Assembly (NCBI RefSeq): GCF_947497285.1 | Contig: NZ_CANMFT010000001.1 | Coordinates: forward strand, 496,001-560,000 | DNA: 64,000 bases | From: an uncultured Aliiroseovarius sp. | GTDB taxonomy: Bacteria; Pseudomonadota; Alphaproteobacteria; Rhodobacterales; Rhodobacteraceae | Direction: 5' to 3' | Shown: one piece after another, positions 9,034-18,240 of the stretch | Numbering within the stretch: position 1 is the first letter of the stretch | Layout of the letters: each line of letters starts with the position of its first letter | The notes under the pieces: model-generated | Databases searched by the model: none | The model's input: only the letters and a program-made list of their open reading frames with translations | Told to the model about the DNA's origin: nothing | Translations under genes and position numbers: made by a program

Positions 9034-9672
9034 TTAGATTTCGGACAGAAGCAGGTAATCTCCCGTTCCTCGCCGAACCAGCGCGAATGTATCATTATGC
9101 GCTTCATCATAGTCGGGATTTTCCATTTTTGCGAGCGCCAAGCGTAAATTCTCGCGAATTTGGGCAGATTGGCCACGATCCAGCCCAAACGCGATCCGAA
9201 AGACACGGGCCGCTTCGCCCGTTTGGCCGGTTTCCATCAGCACAACGCCCAAATTGTTCCATGCGGGAACGAAGGTGCTGTCCGTTTGCGTGGCCTTTCT
9301 GAGAAGCCGTTCCGCCTGTCCCAAACGGCCCAGCTGGAGGTTGGCTGACCCGATGGCAGACAGCACATCGACGGTGATGCCCTGTTCGCTGGCGGCACGC
9401 AGATAGGCCTTCAGGGCCAGTTCATGTTCGCCCGCAGCCGTCAGGCGGTGGCCAACGGTCAAGCCGTCAATGGATTCTTCGCCGCGCTTCAGGGCCGTCG
9501 GGGCATAGGGATTGCCGTCTTTTGCCGGAAACCCGTTGGGCGTCTGGCAGCTTGCCAGCGCGAGCACAATCAAAACACCAAGACCGCCACGCACGCGCAG
9601 CCGGTCTGTGGTTGATGCCAGGAAAAGGGCCGGTCGAATGAAAGCCGGTGGGGCAGGGCGGCGCGTGGTCAA
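9034..9672 (-). CDS. tadD: TPR-repeat lipoprotein TadD, probable TTG start
   Basis: A 212-residue protein with a hydrophobic stretch ending LALASC (lipobox, Cys42) and TPR repeats such as VLSAIGSANLQLGRLGQAER and VPAWNNLGVVLMETGQTGEA. The frame starts at TTG 9672, which has AAGGAG 6 bases upstream; no ATG in frame precedes the lipobox. The alternative GTG at codon 26 has no ribosome binding site but would give a more ordinary signal-peptide length. The TadD family assists secretin assembly at the outer membrane. The gene lies between tadC and the second TPR gene. Confidence 0.85.
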   Translation of the reverse strand: MTTRRPAPPAFIRPALFLASTTDRLRVRGGLGVLIVLALASCQTPNGFPAKDGNPYAPTALKRGEESIDGLTVGHRLTAAGEHELALKAYLRAASEQGITVDVLSAIGSANLQLGRLGQAERLLRKATQTDSTFVPAWNNLGVVLMETGQTGEAARVFRIAFGLDRGQSAQIRENLRLALAKMENPDYDEAHNDTFALVRRGTGDYLLLSEI

Positions 9673-9704
9673 AGTGCTCTCCTTCGCGCGGCCCGATGCC
9701 GGCG

Positions 9705-10679
9705 TCAGAACCGGACCTGCTTGAGGGTCAGATAGATGTCATAGATCGACGGACCGATCAGGATGATCAGAAGCGGCGGAACTGTCAGCATCATTGTGGC
9801 AAGTGTCATCTTGGTGGGCAAGGTATTTGCCTTCTCTTCCGCCCGCATAACCCGTTTGTCGCGCATTTCCGCGGCATAGACCCGCAACGCATCCGCGATC
9901 GAGGTGCCAAAGGTCGCAGACTGGATCATCACGGTCACAAAGCTGGCCACATCTGGCACGCCCGAGCGTTCAGACATGTCACGGAGCACCTGAATGCGGT
10001 CTTTACCAGCCTTCATTTCGTTCGAGACGATGGTGAATTCATCCGCCAGCGCCGGATAGGAGGCGCGAATTTCCTTGGAGACGCGCAAGATCGACTGGTC
10101 CAGCGATTGGCCGGCCTCAACACAGGTTAGCATCATGTCCAGCGCGTCGGGGAAACCGTTGGTGATCTCTTCCTTGCGCTCTTCGACCCGGCGCGTGACC
10201 CAGTATTTCGGCAACAGATAGCCACAGACACCTGGCACGAGGATCCACAACATCCGGGCTTGTGTCGACATTTCCTGTTCGTTGGCGGTTTTCAGGATGG
10301 TCAGAAAGACGCCAAAGATCAGCAACCCGATGCCAAGTGCAAACTGGGAAAAGTGGAACGTCCGCACGGCGTTCTTGCCGGGATAACCCGCCTGAAGCAG
10401 TTTCAACTGTATGGCTGAATATTCTTCCGCGTCCTGCGGTTCCAAAAAGGCCGAGTATTTCTCAAGCTTATTGGAGCCGGATGCGACACGCAGGTCGGCT
10501 TTTTGCCCGGCCTTCGCACCGCGTTCACGGGTTTGGCGCAGCTTGTCCAGCGGATCAACGGTGCGCTTCAACAAGAAGGGCAGAGCGAAGACGATAAACA
10601 ACAGCCCCACCCCACCGACGGCGATCATCGGACCCATCGGGCCCATCAGGTCTGTCAGAATAGTGTTGATCTGTTCCAT
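9705..10679 (-). CDS. tadC: Tad pilus inner-membrane platform protein TadC
   Basis: A 324-residue protein with a type II secretion F (GspF-like) domain in the C-terminal half (FPDALDMMLTCVEAGQSLDQSI ... GTSIADALRVYAAEMRDKR) and about four membrane helices. With TadB it forms the inner-membrane platform on which the CpaF ATPase drives Flp pilus assembly. The gene is 15 bp downstream of tadB and 32 bp upstream of the first TPR lipoprotein gene. Confidence 0.93.
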   Translation of the reverse strand: MEQINTILTDLMGPMGPMIAVGGVGLLFIVFALPFLLKRTVDPLDKLRQTRERGAKAGQKADLRVASGSNKLEKYSAFLEPQDAEEYSAIQLKLLQAGYPGKNAVRTFHFSQFALGIGLLIFGVFLTILKTANEQEMSTQARMLWILVPGVCGYLLPKYWVTRRVEERKEEITNGFPDALDMMLTCVEAGQSLDQSILRVSKEIRASYPALADEFTIVSNEMKAGKDRIQVLRDMSERSGVPDVASFVTVMIQSATFGTSIADALRVYAAEMRDKRVMRAEEKANTLPTKMTLATMMLTVPPLLIILIGPSIYDIYLTLKQVRF

Positions 10680-10694
10680 GTCCGTCTGACCCCC

Positions 10695-11663
10695 TCAGAC
10701 CTTGATGTTTACAAGCATGCGCATGACGAAGATGTTCGCCACAAGAAAGCCGGCAACAACCAGACAGGCCGGGATGAAATAAGGCGTGTCACGCACCTTG
10801 TCGTAATAGTTGGGCTGGATCAGGTTGATCATCACCAACGCCAGAACCGGGAAGCCCGACAGGAAGTTGCCGGACCATTTCGCCTCGGCGGTGATGGCGC
10901 GGACCCGGCGAAACAGCTTGAAGCGCGACCGGATCACCTTGGCCAGACCGTCCAGAATTTCGGCAAGATTGCCGCCCGAGGTCTGTTGAATGGTCACCGC
11001 AACGGCCAGAAATCGCATGTCCTGATTATCAAGGCGTTCCGCCATCGAAGACAGGGCTTCGCCCACGTCACGGCCATAGGCGCTTTCGTCAGCGATCAGG
11101 CCCATTTCGGTGCCAAGCGGGTCGGGAACCTCTTTTGCGACGATCTGCACGGCCGACGAAAACGGGTGTCCGACGCGCAAGCTGCGCACCATCAGTTCGA
11201 CGGCGTCGGGCAGCTGTTCTTCAATCATCGATGTGCGCTTCTTGGCCTTGTTGTTGATCCACATGTAGACACCACCGATGCCCATCACGATCGACACACC
11301 GATGCGCACGGGTGGCGACGCCGCAGTGGCGACGCTGAGCCCGACATAGGCAAAGACCGTCAACAGCCCCATGATCATCACCAACTGACCCGGTGTGAAC
11401 GCAATTGCGGCTTTCTGGGCTTTGGTGGCAAGCAAGGAATAAAACGGAATACCCTGCGCGCGAACGTGCTGGCCCATTTCCTTGCGCAGCTTTTCCAGAA
11501 CCTCTTCGCGCGCCGCGCCTTTTTCGAGCATATCGAGGCGCCGGTTCACGCGGTTGTTCAGGCTGATCGACTTGCCGAACACGGTCAAATAGATGCCTTC
11601 GACCAACAGCAGCACTGCCAGGAAGATCAGACCATAAAGGATCGGCTCAATGGAAATGGACAT
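10695..11663 (-). CDS. tadB: Tad pilus inner-membrane platform protein TadB
   Basis: A 322-residue protein with an N-terminal membrane anchor (ILYGLIFLAVLLLVEGIYL), a basic cytoplasmic linker and a type II secretion F domain (LPDAVELMVRSLRVGHPFSSA ... TSGGNLAEILDGLAKVIR). It pairs with TadC as the membrane platform of the Tad secretion machine. It starts 3 bp after the cpaF stop codon, so the two are likely translationally coupled. Confidence 0.93.
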   Translation of the reverse strand: MSISIEPILYGLIFLAVLLLVEGIYLTVFGKSISLNNRVNRRLDMLEKGAAREEVLEKLRKEMGQHVRAQGIPFYSLLATKAQKAAIAFTPGQLVMIMGLLTVFAYVGLSVATAASPPVRIGVSIVMGIGGVYMWINNKAKKRTSMIEEQLPDAVELMVRSLRVGHPFSSAVQIVAKEVPDPLGTEMGLIADESAYGRDVGEALSSMAERLDNQDMRFLAVAVTIQQTSGGNLAEILDGLAKVIRSRFKLFRRVRAITAEAKWSGNFLSGFPVLALVMINLIQPNYYDKVRDTPYFIPACLVVAGFLVANIFVMRMLVNIKV

Positions 11664-11666
11664 GGA

Positions 11667-13145
11667 TCATTCGCTCCAGGGTTCGTAAATGGATGCGGGC
11701 AGATCATAGCCCCACTGACGGAAGCGATCAGAATAATGCGACCGCACGCCGGTCGCGTTGAAGCGTCCGATGATCTTGCCGTCGGGCGCAAGGCCCAGAC
11801 GTTCATAGCGGAACACCTCCTGCATCGAGATGACTTCGCCTTCCATGCCGGTGATCTCGGTGATCGACACCATACGGCGCGAGCCATCTTGCAAGCGGCT
11901 GGCCTGAACGATCAGGTTCACAGCCGAAGCGATCTGGCTGCGCACCGCTTTCAGCGGCATCTCGATCCCGGCCATGGCGACCATGTTTTCCAGACGCGAC
12001 ACCGCATCACGGGCCGAGTTGGCGTGGATCGTCGTCATTGACCCATCGTGGCCGGTGTTCATGGCCTGTAGCATGTCGATGACTTCTTCGCCGCGGGTTT
12101 CCCCCACGATGATCCGGTCAGGACGCATCCGCAGGGCGTTTTTCAGACAGTCGCGTTGGCTGACCGCGCCCTTGCCCTCGACGTTCGAGGGGCGGCTTTC
12201 CATCCGGCCGACATGGGTCTGCTGGAGTTGAAGTTCGGCCGTGTCTTCGATCGTCAGAATGCGTTCCGAATTGTCGATGAAAGACGAGAGCGCGTTCAGC
12301 GTCGTCGTTTTACCAGAACCGGTCCCGCCCGATACGATGATATTCAGCCGGGTGGCGACGGCGGCCTGAAGATAGGCGGCCATCTCTTCCGAGAACGCGC
12401 CGAAATTCACCAGTTCGTCGATGCCCAGCTTGTCTTTCTTGAATTTACGAATTGAAACAAGCGATCCGTCCACCGCAATCGGCGGCACCATCGCGTTGAA
12501 GCGCGAACCATCCGCAAGACGGGCGTCGACATGCGGGTTGCTTTCATCCACGCGACGACCAACCGCCGATACGATCTTGTCGATGATGCGCAGAAGGTGG
12601 CGTTCATCCTTGAAGGTCACGTCGGTCAGTTGAAGCCGACCATCGCGTTCGACAAAGACCTGCTGCGGTCCGTTCACCAGAATATCGTTGACGGTGTCGT
12701 CTTGCAAAAGCGGCTCAAGGGGGCCAAGGCCCTTCACTTCGTCGTAGAGCTCCTGATTGAGCATCAAACGTTCGTCGCGGGTCAAAACAACGTCGCGTGT
12801 GGTCAGGAATTCTGACGTGATATCAGTGATTTCCGAACGCAGGTCTTTTTCCGAAGCGGATTCCAGCGCACCAAGGTTCAGGTTGTCCAGAAGCTCTTTG
12901 TGAAGCTCGGTCTTGATGTCGCCCAACCGCTCTTTGCGTTTGCGTTCCTTGTCGCCGGCGACCGGTTTGGCGTCTTGTGCCGGTAGTTGACGGCGCGTGA
13001 CGGAATGCTTTGCCGCGGAATCCGCCGCGCTGGGCGACTTCGCCTTTTCAGGCGTCGCCTCTGCCGAACGTCCACCGTCCACCGCTTTCAGTTGCGGGGT
13101 GCCTTTGGCGGGTGTCTTGGCGGGTTTTTTGTAGCGGGAAAACAT
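11667..13145 (-). CDS. cpaF: Tad pilus assembly ATPase CpaF/TadA
   Basis: A 492-residue secretion ATPase of the VirB11/GspE superfamily. Walker [10 protein letters not shown] is at about residues 273-281, the Asp box includes [12 protein letters not shown], and Walker B is RIIVGETRG at about 344-352, followed by the His-box segment [11 protein letters not shown]. The first 75 residues are low-complexity and basic. As a cytoplasmic hexamer it powers Flp pilus extension and probably retraction. It sits between cpaE and tadB, 14 bp after cpaE. Confidence 0.95.
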   Translation of the reverse strand: MFSRYKKPAKTPAKGTPQLKAVDGGRSAEATPEKAKSPSAADSAAKHSVTRRQLPAQDAKPVAGDKERKRKERLGDIKTELHKELLDNLNLGALESASEKDLRSEITDITSEFLTTRDVVLTRDERLMLNQELYDEVKGLGPLEPLLQDDTVNDILVNGPQQVFVERDGRLQLTDVTFKDERHLLRIIDKIVSAVGRRVDESNPHVDARLADGSRFNAMVPPIAVDGSLVSIRKFKKDKLGIDELVNFGAFSEEMAAYLQAAVATRLNIIVSGGTGSGKTTTLNALSSFIDNSERILTIEDTAELQLQQTHVGRMESRPSNVEGKGAVSQRDCLKNALRMRPDRIIVGETRGEEVIDMLQAMNTGHDGSMTTIHANSARDAVSRLENMVAMAGIEMPLKAVRSQIASAVNLIVQASRLQDGSRRMVSITEITGMEGEVISMQEVFRYERLGLAPDGKIIGRFNATGVRSHYSDRFRQWGYDLPASIYEPWSE

Positions 13146-13159
13146 CGTGCCTCCGGGGG

Positions 13160-14410
13160 TCAGTTGGCTGTCGCTTCGGCCTGATTAACATCGTAAACAG
13201 ACTTGGCCAGTTTCTGGATTTCCTTGCGCAACGGATTTTTCGCCGCCGCCGATGCAAGGGGTGCACCATGGTCGCCTGCCTGGGTCACGGGCTTGCCACC
13301 ATCGGGCAGCTGAACCTCGATCGAGATATCCAGACTTTCCGCCAGACGCTTGACCCGCGATTTGCCAGCCAGATCTGTGAACTTCGGTGCGCGATTAAGC
13401 ACATAGCGAAGCTTGTCGACGGGCAGCTCTTCGGCTTTCAGGGCCTTGATCATCCGCAACGTGTTCTGCGCCGAGCGCAAATCAAGCTCAAGCGTAGCAA
13501 AATAGACATGGGACGCGTGCAGGACCGTTTCCGTCCACTGAACCAGCGTATTGGGCATGTCGATTATGACATAATCGAAATTGCAACGCGCCATTTCGAC
13601 AACCCGCTGGATATCTTCACTTGTCACCAGATCCAAAGGCAGCATGTCAGATGGCGCGGTCAGAACCTGCAACTGGTCGCCATATGTCAGCAACGCTTGC
13701 ATGAAGATGTCCTGATCCATCATCTCGGTGTCGGACAGCAGTTCATAAACCGCATCGCGACGGGGCAGGTCCAGATAGGTGGCGGCGGACCCGAATTGCA
13801 GACCGAAATCCAAAAGGCACACGCGCGGTGGGTCTTTCTTATTGGTTTGGGTCAGCTCCCACGCCAAGTTAACCGCAAGTGTCGTCGCACCGGTGCCGCC
13901 AGCCATCGGGTGCACTGCCAAAATAACAGCTTCGCGGTCCCCCTTGGGCTTGAGCGTCGTGGCATGATCGCCTGCGTCCACATCGGTTTGCTGGGTGGAT
14001 GCGGCGGCGCGCAAACGCGTGATCGCATCGTGCAACGCCCCTTCGGGAAGCGGGTAGGGGACGAATTCCTCGGCCCCCAGCTTCAAAAGCTGGTGCAAGG
14101 CGATCGGGCTTACCTCTTCGGCAATCACGATGACCTTGATATCTTTTTCGACGGCGGCCTTGATGACCCCTGCGACCTTTGACAGATCAGCTTCGTCCTG
14201 TTCGTCCAGCGCGATGGCCACAAATTCCAAGGCATCCGCATCGGGTTGCGCAAAGAAAGTGATGGCATCTTCCATCGTCAGGTCGCCCCAGGCTTCGCCC
14301 AGTTCGGCCTCCATGTCTTCGATCAGAAGATCGAAATTCTGAACATCCCTAGAGATCGTGCACGCGACGATCGGTTCGGGGTCTGTCTGTAGCGCAACAC
14401 TGCCACTCAT
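13160..14410 (-). CDS. cpaE: Tad pilus localisation ATPase CpaE/TadZ
   Basis: A 416-residue protein with an N-terminal receiver-like domain (ACTISRDVQNFDLLIEDMEAE ... KVIVIAEEVSP) and a ParA/MinD-like domain. The P-loop is atypical, AGGTGATT instead of KGGxGKT, as is common in this family. CpaE/TadZ marks the pole and recruits the Tad apparatus. I chose ATG 14410 (MSGSVALQ) because GGAAGGA lies 8 bases upstream; the frame is open ten codons further. It is the first gene of the seven-gene unit running to cpaA, and 390 bp of non-coding DNA precede it. Confidence 0.92.
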   Translation of the reverse strand: MSGSVALQTDPEPIVACTISRDVQNFDLLIEDMEAELGEAWGDLTMEDAITFFAQPDADALEFVAIALDEQDEADLSKVAGVIKAAVEKDIKVIVIAEEVSPIALHQLLKLGAEEFVPYPLPEGALHDAITRLRAAASTQQTDVDAGDHATTLKPKGDREAVILAVHPMAGGTGATTLAVNLAWELTQTNKKDPPRVCLLDFGLQFGSAATYLDLPRRDAVYELLSDTEMMDQDIFMQALLTYGDQLQVLTAPSDMLPLDLVTSEDIQRVVEMARCNFDYVIIDMPNTLVQWTETVLHASHVYFATLELDLRSAQNTLRMIKALKAEELPVDKLRYVLNRAPKFTDLAGKSRVKRLAESLDISIEVQLPDGGKPVTQAGDHGAPLASAAAKNPLRKEIQKLAKSVYDVNQAEATAN

Positions 14411-14800
14411 TGACTCATTCCTTCCAGTTCGAGCCCGCATTCAAGCATTCTGCCGTCGGGGCCTCTTTCCAGGAGAAGGTGCGCGAGTCGGATTTGCGCA
14501 CGGACTGCTCCCGGCAGGCCCAAGAAGTGCCAGCCAATCTGGGCAAGATTGCGGCTGAAACGGCCAAATTATTCGTTCTTTTGGGACGATCTTGTGCTGG
14601 GCATGGCATCTGTTTCGACCTGAGGAACGGCAAAGTCATTCGTGTTAAACGGGAACCGACGACCAATATATGGTGTGTTGGCTATATTAATAAGGCAAAT
14701 CACGATGTCCTACAGGGGGAAAGATTACGCCAACTTCCCTTGAATGTGGCAAAAATGTGGTCCGCGGGCGGATTTGAGCGGCAAACCGGCACCAAGACGC
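14411..14800. other. Intergenic region upstream of cpaE
   Basis: This 390-bp stretch lies between the cpaE start and the terminator behind the ompA-like gene. It has no convincing gene. The part around 14640-14710 is AT-rich (TATTAATA, ATATATGG) and is the likely promoter zone for the cpaE-cpaA operon. Open frames on both strands here lack a ribosome binding site and family resemblance. Confidence 0.5.
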
Positions 14801-14829
14801 AAAAAGGCGCGACCGTGTCGCGCCTTTTT
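14801..14829 (-). terminator. Rho-independent terminator after the OmpA-like gene
   Basis: AAAAAGGCGCGAC and GTCGCGCCTTTTT form a 13-bp perfect stem with a 3-base loop, 27 bp after the OmpA-like stop codon. It should stop the cpaB/cpaC/ompA transcript before cpaE. Confidence 0.88.
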
Positions 14830-14855
14830 GAAACTTGTCCGAGGGCTTAGCGGCG

Positions 14856-15533
14856 TCAGCCACCACCACCTTCGACCGTGCCAGCCGTGCCAGCCGAGAT
14901 GATCGGCACCGGAACTGCGCTTCTGATATATTCGCGATAGATAACTTCGGCGTATTTGCCGTCCAGAACCGTAGGGTGACGGCCAACAAAGCCGGTCACT
15001 TCGGTCACCGTGCGACGGTTGCGAAGCTCGGGCTGTTGCGTCGGGATCAGAGGCTGTGTTTCGCCATAGCTGACCACGGCTTCCAGACGCGAACGGCTGA
15101 TGCCTTGGGCAACAAGGTAATTCACAACCGCGCGGGCGCGGCGCATACCAAGACGCTTGTTATAGGCGTTCGACCCGACAAGGTCGGTGTGCCCATAAAC
15201 GCGGAACCGCAATTCAGGGAATTGGTTGATCCAATGGGCCTGCTTGCGCAGGATGTTGCGGGCCTGATCATCAAGATTGGCGCGGTTGAATTCAAAATTC
15301 ACCGTGTCTGCGGTTTCCTGGTTGAATCGATGCGCCATGCTGACGACAGCGTCGATCTTGCCCGTTTGCACCCCTTGGTTATAGGCGGTGGGCACGCCGA
15401 AATTGCCTTCGTCGATTTGGGCACCAGCTTCGCCGTGCCAGAACGCCAAGGCGGTTTTGTTGTCGGCGCAACCAGCCAGCAAGGCCATGATTGACGTCGC
15501 CGCGAGAAGGGGTTTGATCCGTGCGAGAGACAT
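14856..15533 (-). CDS. OmpA-family lipoprotein of the Tad cluster
   Basis: A 225-residue protein with a lipoprotein signal (SIMALLAGC, Cys22) and an OmpA-like peptidoglycan-binding domain (VNFEFNRANLDD ... VYGHTDLVGSNAYNKRLGMRRARAVVNYL). The C-terminus is glycine-rich. Genes of this type in Rhodobacteraceae tad clusters follow cpaC and probably tether the secretin to peptidoglycan. The start at 15533 overlaps no gene but is 1 bp from the cpaC stop, with GGAGG inside the cpaC end, so translation is likely coupled. Confidence 0.9.
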   Translation of the reverse strand: MSLARIKPLLAATSIMALLAGCADNKTALAFWHGEAGAQIDEGNFGVPTAYNQGVQTGKIDAVVSMAHRFNQETADTVNFEFNRANLDDQARNILRKQAHWINQFPELRFRVYGHTDLVGSNAYNKRLGMRRARAVVNYLVAQGISRSRLEAVVSYGETQPLIPTQQPELRNRRTVTEVTGFVGRHPTVLDGKYAEVIYREYIRSAVPVPIISAGTAGTVEGGGG

Positions 15534-15534
15534 C

Positions 15535-16944
15535 TCAGTCCTCCATTACATAGCCATAGGAACCCGAGAAATCCTGTTGCGCGACTTCGCCCGCCGCGCC
15601 CGTGCGCGGTTTGTTCGGGGCAGAGGTCTTGCCAAACAGGAACAGGTCTTTTTCGGAAGGCGGGCGAATGCGGTCAGTCGGAACTGCCAGAACTTCGCCG
15701 CGCGTCGGGCTGACAAGATGCGCGGTCACGATGATGACAAGCTCGGATTGCTTGCGTTCGTATTCCGTGGATCTGAACAGCGCGCCCAGCACCGGAAGGT
15801 CACCCAACCAAGGCACCGATCCGATCACGTCCTGAAAGTCGTCTTCGATCAAGCCCGCGATGGCAAAGCTTTCGCCATCCCGCATTTCGACCGTGGTCGA
15901 GGTTTCGCGGCGGCGGAACGAATTCAGCGTCAGACCACCGTTGTTATAGCTGATCGAGCTGTCGATGCCTGAAACGGCGGCGTTCAGTTGAAGATTGATC
16001 ACATCATCGGCAAGCACCGTTGGTGTAAAGGTCAGCTCGACCCCGAAAGGTTTGTAGCTGACTGTGATGCGATCTTCGCCGGAACTGACCGGGATCGGAT
16101 ATTCGCCACCTGCCAGGAACGAGGCTTCCTGACCTGACAACGCGGTCAGGTTGGGTTCGGCCAGTGTGCGAACGACGCCTTTGCTTTCAAGGGCTTCCAG
16201 AAGGATCCCCACTTGCAGGCTGCCGGCGCCAAAGCTCAGGCCAAAGACACCTTCCTGATCGCCATCGACAATGACGGGGAAGCTGCCGGCGTTGTTGCCG
16301 TTCTGCAGCCATGTGCCGGTTTCAGCAGCGATGGTCTGGTTGATCCCACCACTGAACCCGACAGAGCTGGACAGCGCTTTACGCACCGAGCGGCCCATTT
16401 CAGCAAAGCGCACCTTCAGCATGACCTGCTGGGTGCCGCCGACGGACATAAGGTTCGAGACACGTTCAGGCGCATAGCGCTGCGCCAGATCAAGCGCGCG
16501 GTCCATGCGCTGGATCGAACTGACCATACCCGACAGGACGATCCCGTCATTAGCGGTGCGCACTTCGATCTGTTCGCCGGGCAGGATTTGCCGCAGGCGT
16601 TCTTTGAATTCTGCGATGTCGGGGGCGACGTGCACCTCGACATTGGTAAGCAGCTTGCCATCAGCACCCAGCAGCGTCAGCGTCGTGCGTCCCGGTGTCT
16701 TGCCCAGCACGTAAATGGTGCGGTCCGACAGCGTCGAAATGTCGGCAATGCCCGGGTTTGCGATGGAAAGCTCGGCGAATGGTGCGTCACTTTCGACGAC
16801 CACTGCACGGTTCATGGGAACCTTTAGTGCGCCCGATGGGGCGCCACTCATGACGCGTAAGGTTTCAGCGGATGCCCCCATGGGAGCGCCTAAGCCCAGC
16901 GTCAGGCCCAAAAGGGCCGCCTTGATAAAACGATCATATTTCAT
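15535..16944 (-). CDS. cpaC: Tad pilus secretin CpaC/RcpA
   Basis: A 469-residue outer-membrane secretin. It has a Sec signal peptide (MKYDRFIKAALLGLTLGLGAPMGASA), an N-terminal pilus-motif/BON-like domain (LRQILPGEQIEVRTANDGIVLSG), and the secretin core with EPNLTALSGQEASFLAGGE and GLIEDDFQDVIGSVPWLGDLPVLG. It forms the outer-membrane channel for the Flp pilus. The start has GGCAGGA upstream. It is separated from cpaB by 214 bp holding a strong hairpin and a perfect palindrome, so it may have its own promoter. Confidence 0.94.
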   Translation of the reverse strand: MKYDRFIKAALLGLTLGLGAPMGASAETLRVMSGAPSGALKVPMNRAVVVESDAPFAELSIANPGIADISTLSDRTIYVLGKTPGRTTLTLLGADGKLLTNVEVHVAPDIAEFKERLRQILPGEQIEVRTANDGIVLSGMVSSIQRMDRALDLAQRYAPERVSNLMSVGGTQQVMLKVRFAEMGRSVRKALSSSVGFSGGINQTIAAETGTWLQNGNNAGSFPVIVDGDQEGVFGLSFGAGSLQVGILLEALESKGVVRTLAEPNLTALSGQEASFLAGGEYPIPVSSGEDRITVSYKPFGVELTFTPTVLADDVINLQLNAAVSGIDSSISYNNGGLTLNSFRRRETSTTVEMRDGESFAIAGLIEDDFQDVIGSVPWLGDLPVLGALFRSTEYERKQSELVIIVTAHLVSPTRGEVLAVPTDRIRPPSEKDLFLFGKTSAPNKPRTGAAGEVAQQDFSGSYGYVMED

Positions 16945-17041
16945 GTGATCCTGCCTCTCTGATCACGTCTCGATAGAAGGGGGCGACCCCTTTTGACTGC
17001 TCCGGATCTTCACGTCCGGTGATGGGTTTTTGCCCAATTAA

Positions 17042-17056
17042 AACGCAGACTGCGTT
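17042..17056. promoter_or_regulatory. Perfect palindrome upstream of cpaC, candidate operator
   Basis: AACGCAG-A-CTGCGTT is a perfect 7-1-7 inverted repeat about 100 bp before the cpaC start. No regulator family is recognised from it. Confidence 0.4.
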
Positions 17057-17125
17057 AGAAATTGAAAAAATGCAAGAATCAATGCCTTGTTGCCTCCTAT
17101 TCATGTGGATAAGTCGCAACAGTCT

Positions 17126-17146
17126 GCGGGCCGGGGGCCGGCCCGC
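17126..17146 (-). other. GC-rich hairpin between cpaB and cpaC
   Basis: GCGGGCCGG and CCGGCCCGC form a perfect 9-bp stem with a GGG loop, 12 bp after the cpaB stop. There is no T-run behind it on the minus strand, so it may be an mRNA stabiliser, processing site or weak terminator rather than a full terminator. Confidence 0.5.
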
Positions 17147-17158
17147 AAAGGGAAATTG

Positions 17159-17995
17159 TCATTCAGGACAGTCGATCGGGGTCTCGATGATGTCCGCGCC
17201 ACGGCGCGTTTTGATCGTGCAGATCTCTTTTTTCGGACCGACAACCTCACCAATCAACTCGTCTTGACCGACTTCGACAGCCGTCGAAACGGTTTCGTCT
17301 TTTGCGCCGACAAGCGACAGAGAAAGGCGACCGCTTGATTGGGCCTGCGCAAGCGCGGCCACCTGACGGGGCGTGACTTCGACCGTGACGGTGCGCGCAA
17401 TTGAGGGCGCAGCGCGGTCACTGTCCGCGATTTGGTCGACCGCGATCAGGGTCACACCGGCAAGGATCAGCTTTGTCACCGCCTGGTTGTTGCCCAGGTC
17501 ATCCACGCCGCGACCGGTCCAGTAGACATCGACCCGGTCTCCGGGGCGCAAAAAGCCCGACACGCCAGAGCTGACATCAACATTGATCGCAAATGCCCGC
17601 ATACCCGCAGACAGGCGCGACGCCACACCGGCATCGGCGCCCGGCTTGGTGACCTTAATGGTCATCAGGGCTTCGTCTTTTTCCATCGCCCGCAAAACGG
17701 TGCGGAATTTCTTTTCGCCGTCCGGGAAAATCTCGTCAATCGCGCGGAACGTGCCTTCGGGGATCGCATTCTCTGGCCAGTTCACCGGGCGAATGTCTTC
17801 CTCGGTCAGTTGCTCGCCATATCGCAGACCGCGATTTACGACAAAAACTTCGACCGTCGGCACTGCATTTGCGCGCGCGGCGCGTTCTGCTTCAAGCTGG
17901 GCTTGATAGTCGCCGATAAATCCCTGCGCCATATAGACTGCGAAGCCTGCAAGGCCGACGCCTACGACCAGGACCAGTCCAAAAACCAAACGCAT
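17159..17995 (-). CDS. cpaB: Tad pilus assembly protein CpaB/RcpC
   Basis: A 278-residue protein with one N-terminal membrane helix (LVFGLVLVVGVGLAGFAVYMAQGF), then an SAF/AFP-like domain (VEVFVVNRGLRYGEQLTEEDIRPVNWP) and the RcpC region (AFAINVDVSSGVSGFLRPGDRVDVYWTG). It works in the periplasm with the CpaC secretin. AAGGA lies 7 bases before the start at 17995. It is downstream of the flp pilin genes but behind their terminator, so it probably has a promoter of its own in 17996-18190. Confidence 0.92.
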   Translation of the reverse strand: MRLVFGLVLVVGVGLAGFAVYMAQGFIGDYQAQLEAERAARANAVPTVEVFVVNRGLRYGEQLTEEDIRPVNWPENAIPEGTFRAIDEIFPDGEKKFRTVLRAMEKDEALMTIKVTKPGADAGVASRLSAGMRAFAINVDVSSGVSGFLRPGDRVDVYWTGRGVDDLGNNQAVTKLILAGVTLIAVDQIADSDRAAPSIARTVTVEVTPRQVAALAQAQSSGRLSLSLVGAKDETVSTAVEVGQDELIGEVVGPKKEICTIKTRRGADIIETPIDCPE

Positions 17996-18191
17996 CTTGA
18001 ATCCTTTCCCTCAACCGAATGGAGAGCATCCCCAAAACGAACTAATTGATATATATGTCTTCGTGAATTGAGGCAATTTGAAGCACAAAGCATGAATTAA
18101 GGGTGAATTTCATCAAATGCGGCAACAATACTAGAGCTCGCCGATTTGATGTGTTGTTGTTGCATATCGACCAAAACCAGAATGCACAACG

Positions 18192-18224
18192 AAAAAGGCC
18201 GCGCCGGAGGGGCGCGGCCTTTCT
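18192..18224 (-). terminator. Rho-independent terminator after the flp genes
   Basis: On the minus strand AAGGCCGCGCC pairs with GGCGCGGCCTT, followed by a T-rich tail, 17 bp after the second flp stop codon. It ends the pilin transcript before cpaB, which favours high pilin expression relative to the machinery genes. Confidence 0.88.
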
Positions 18225-18240
18225 TGCACAAGCTTTGGGC

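Noticed and set aside
7737-9302. A 521-codon plus-strand frame opposite the TPR lipoprotein genes
   Set aside because: It is antisense to cpaA and both tadD-like genes, has Arg/His-rich composition typical of GC-rich shadows, and lacks any domain.
14410-14850. A 146-codon plus-strand frame between cpaE and the OmpA-like gene
   Set aside because: It begins on top of the cpaE start, has no ribosome binding site or family resemblance, and runs through a terminator hairpin.
17126-17146. cpaB-cpaC hairpin as a proven terminator
   Set aside because: The stem is strong but no U-tract follows, so it is listed only as a hairpin of unknown role.
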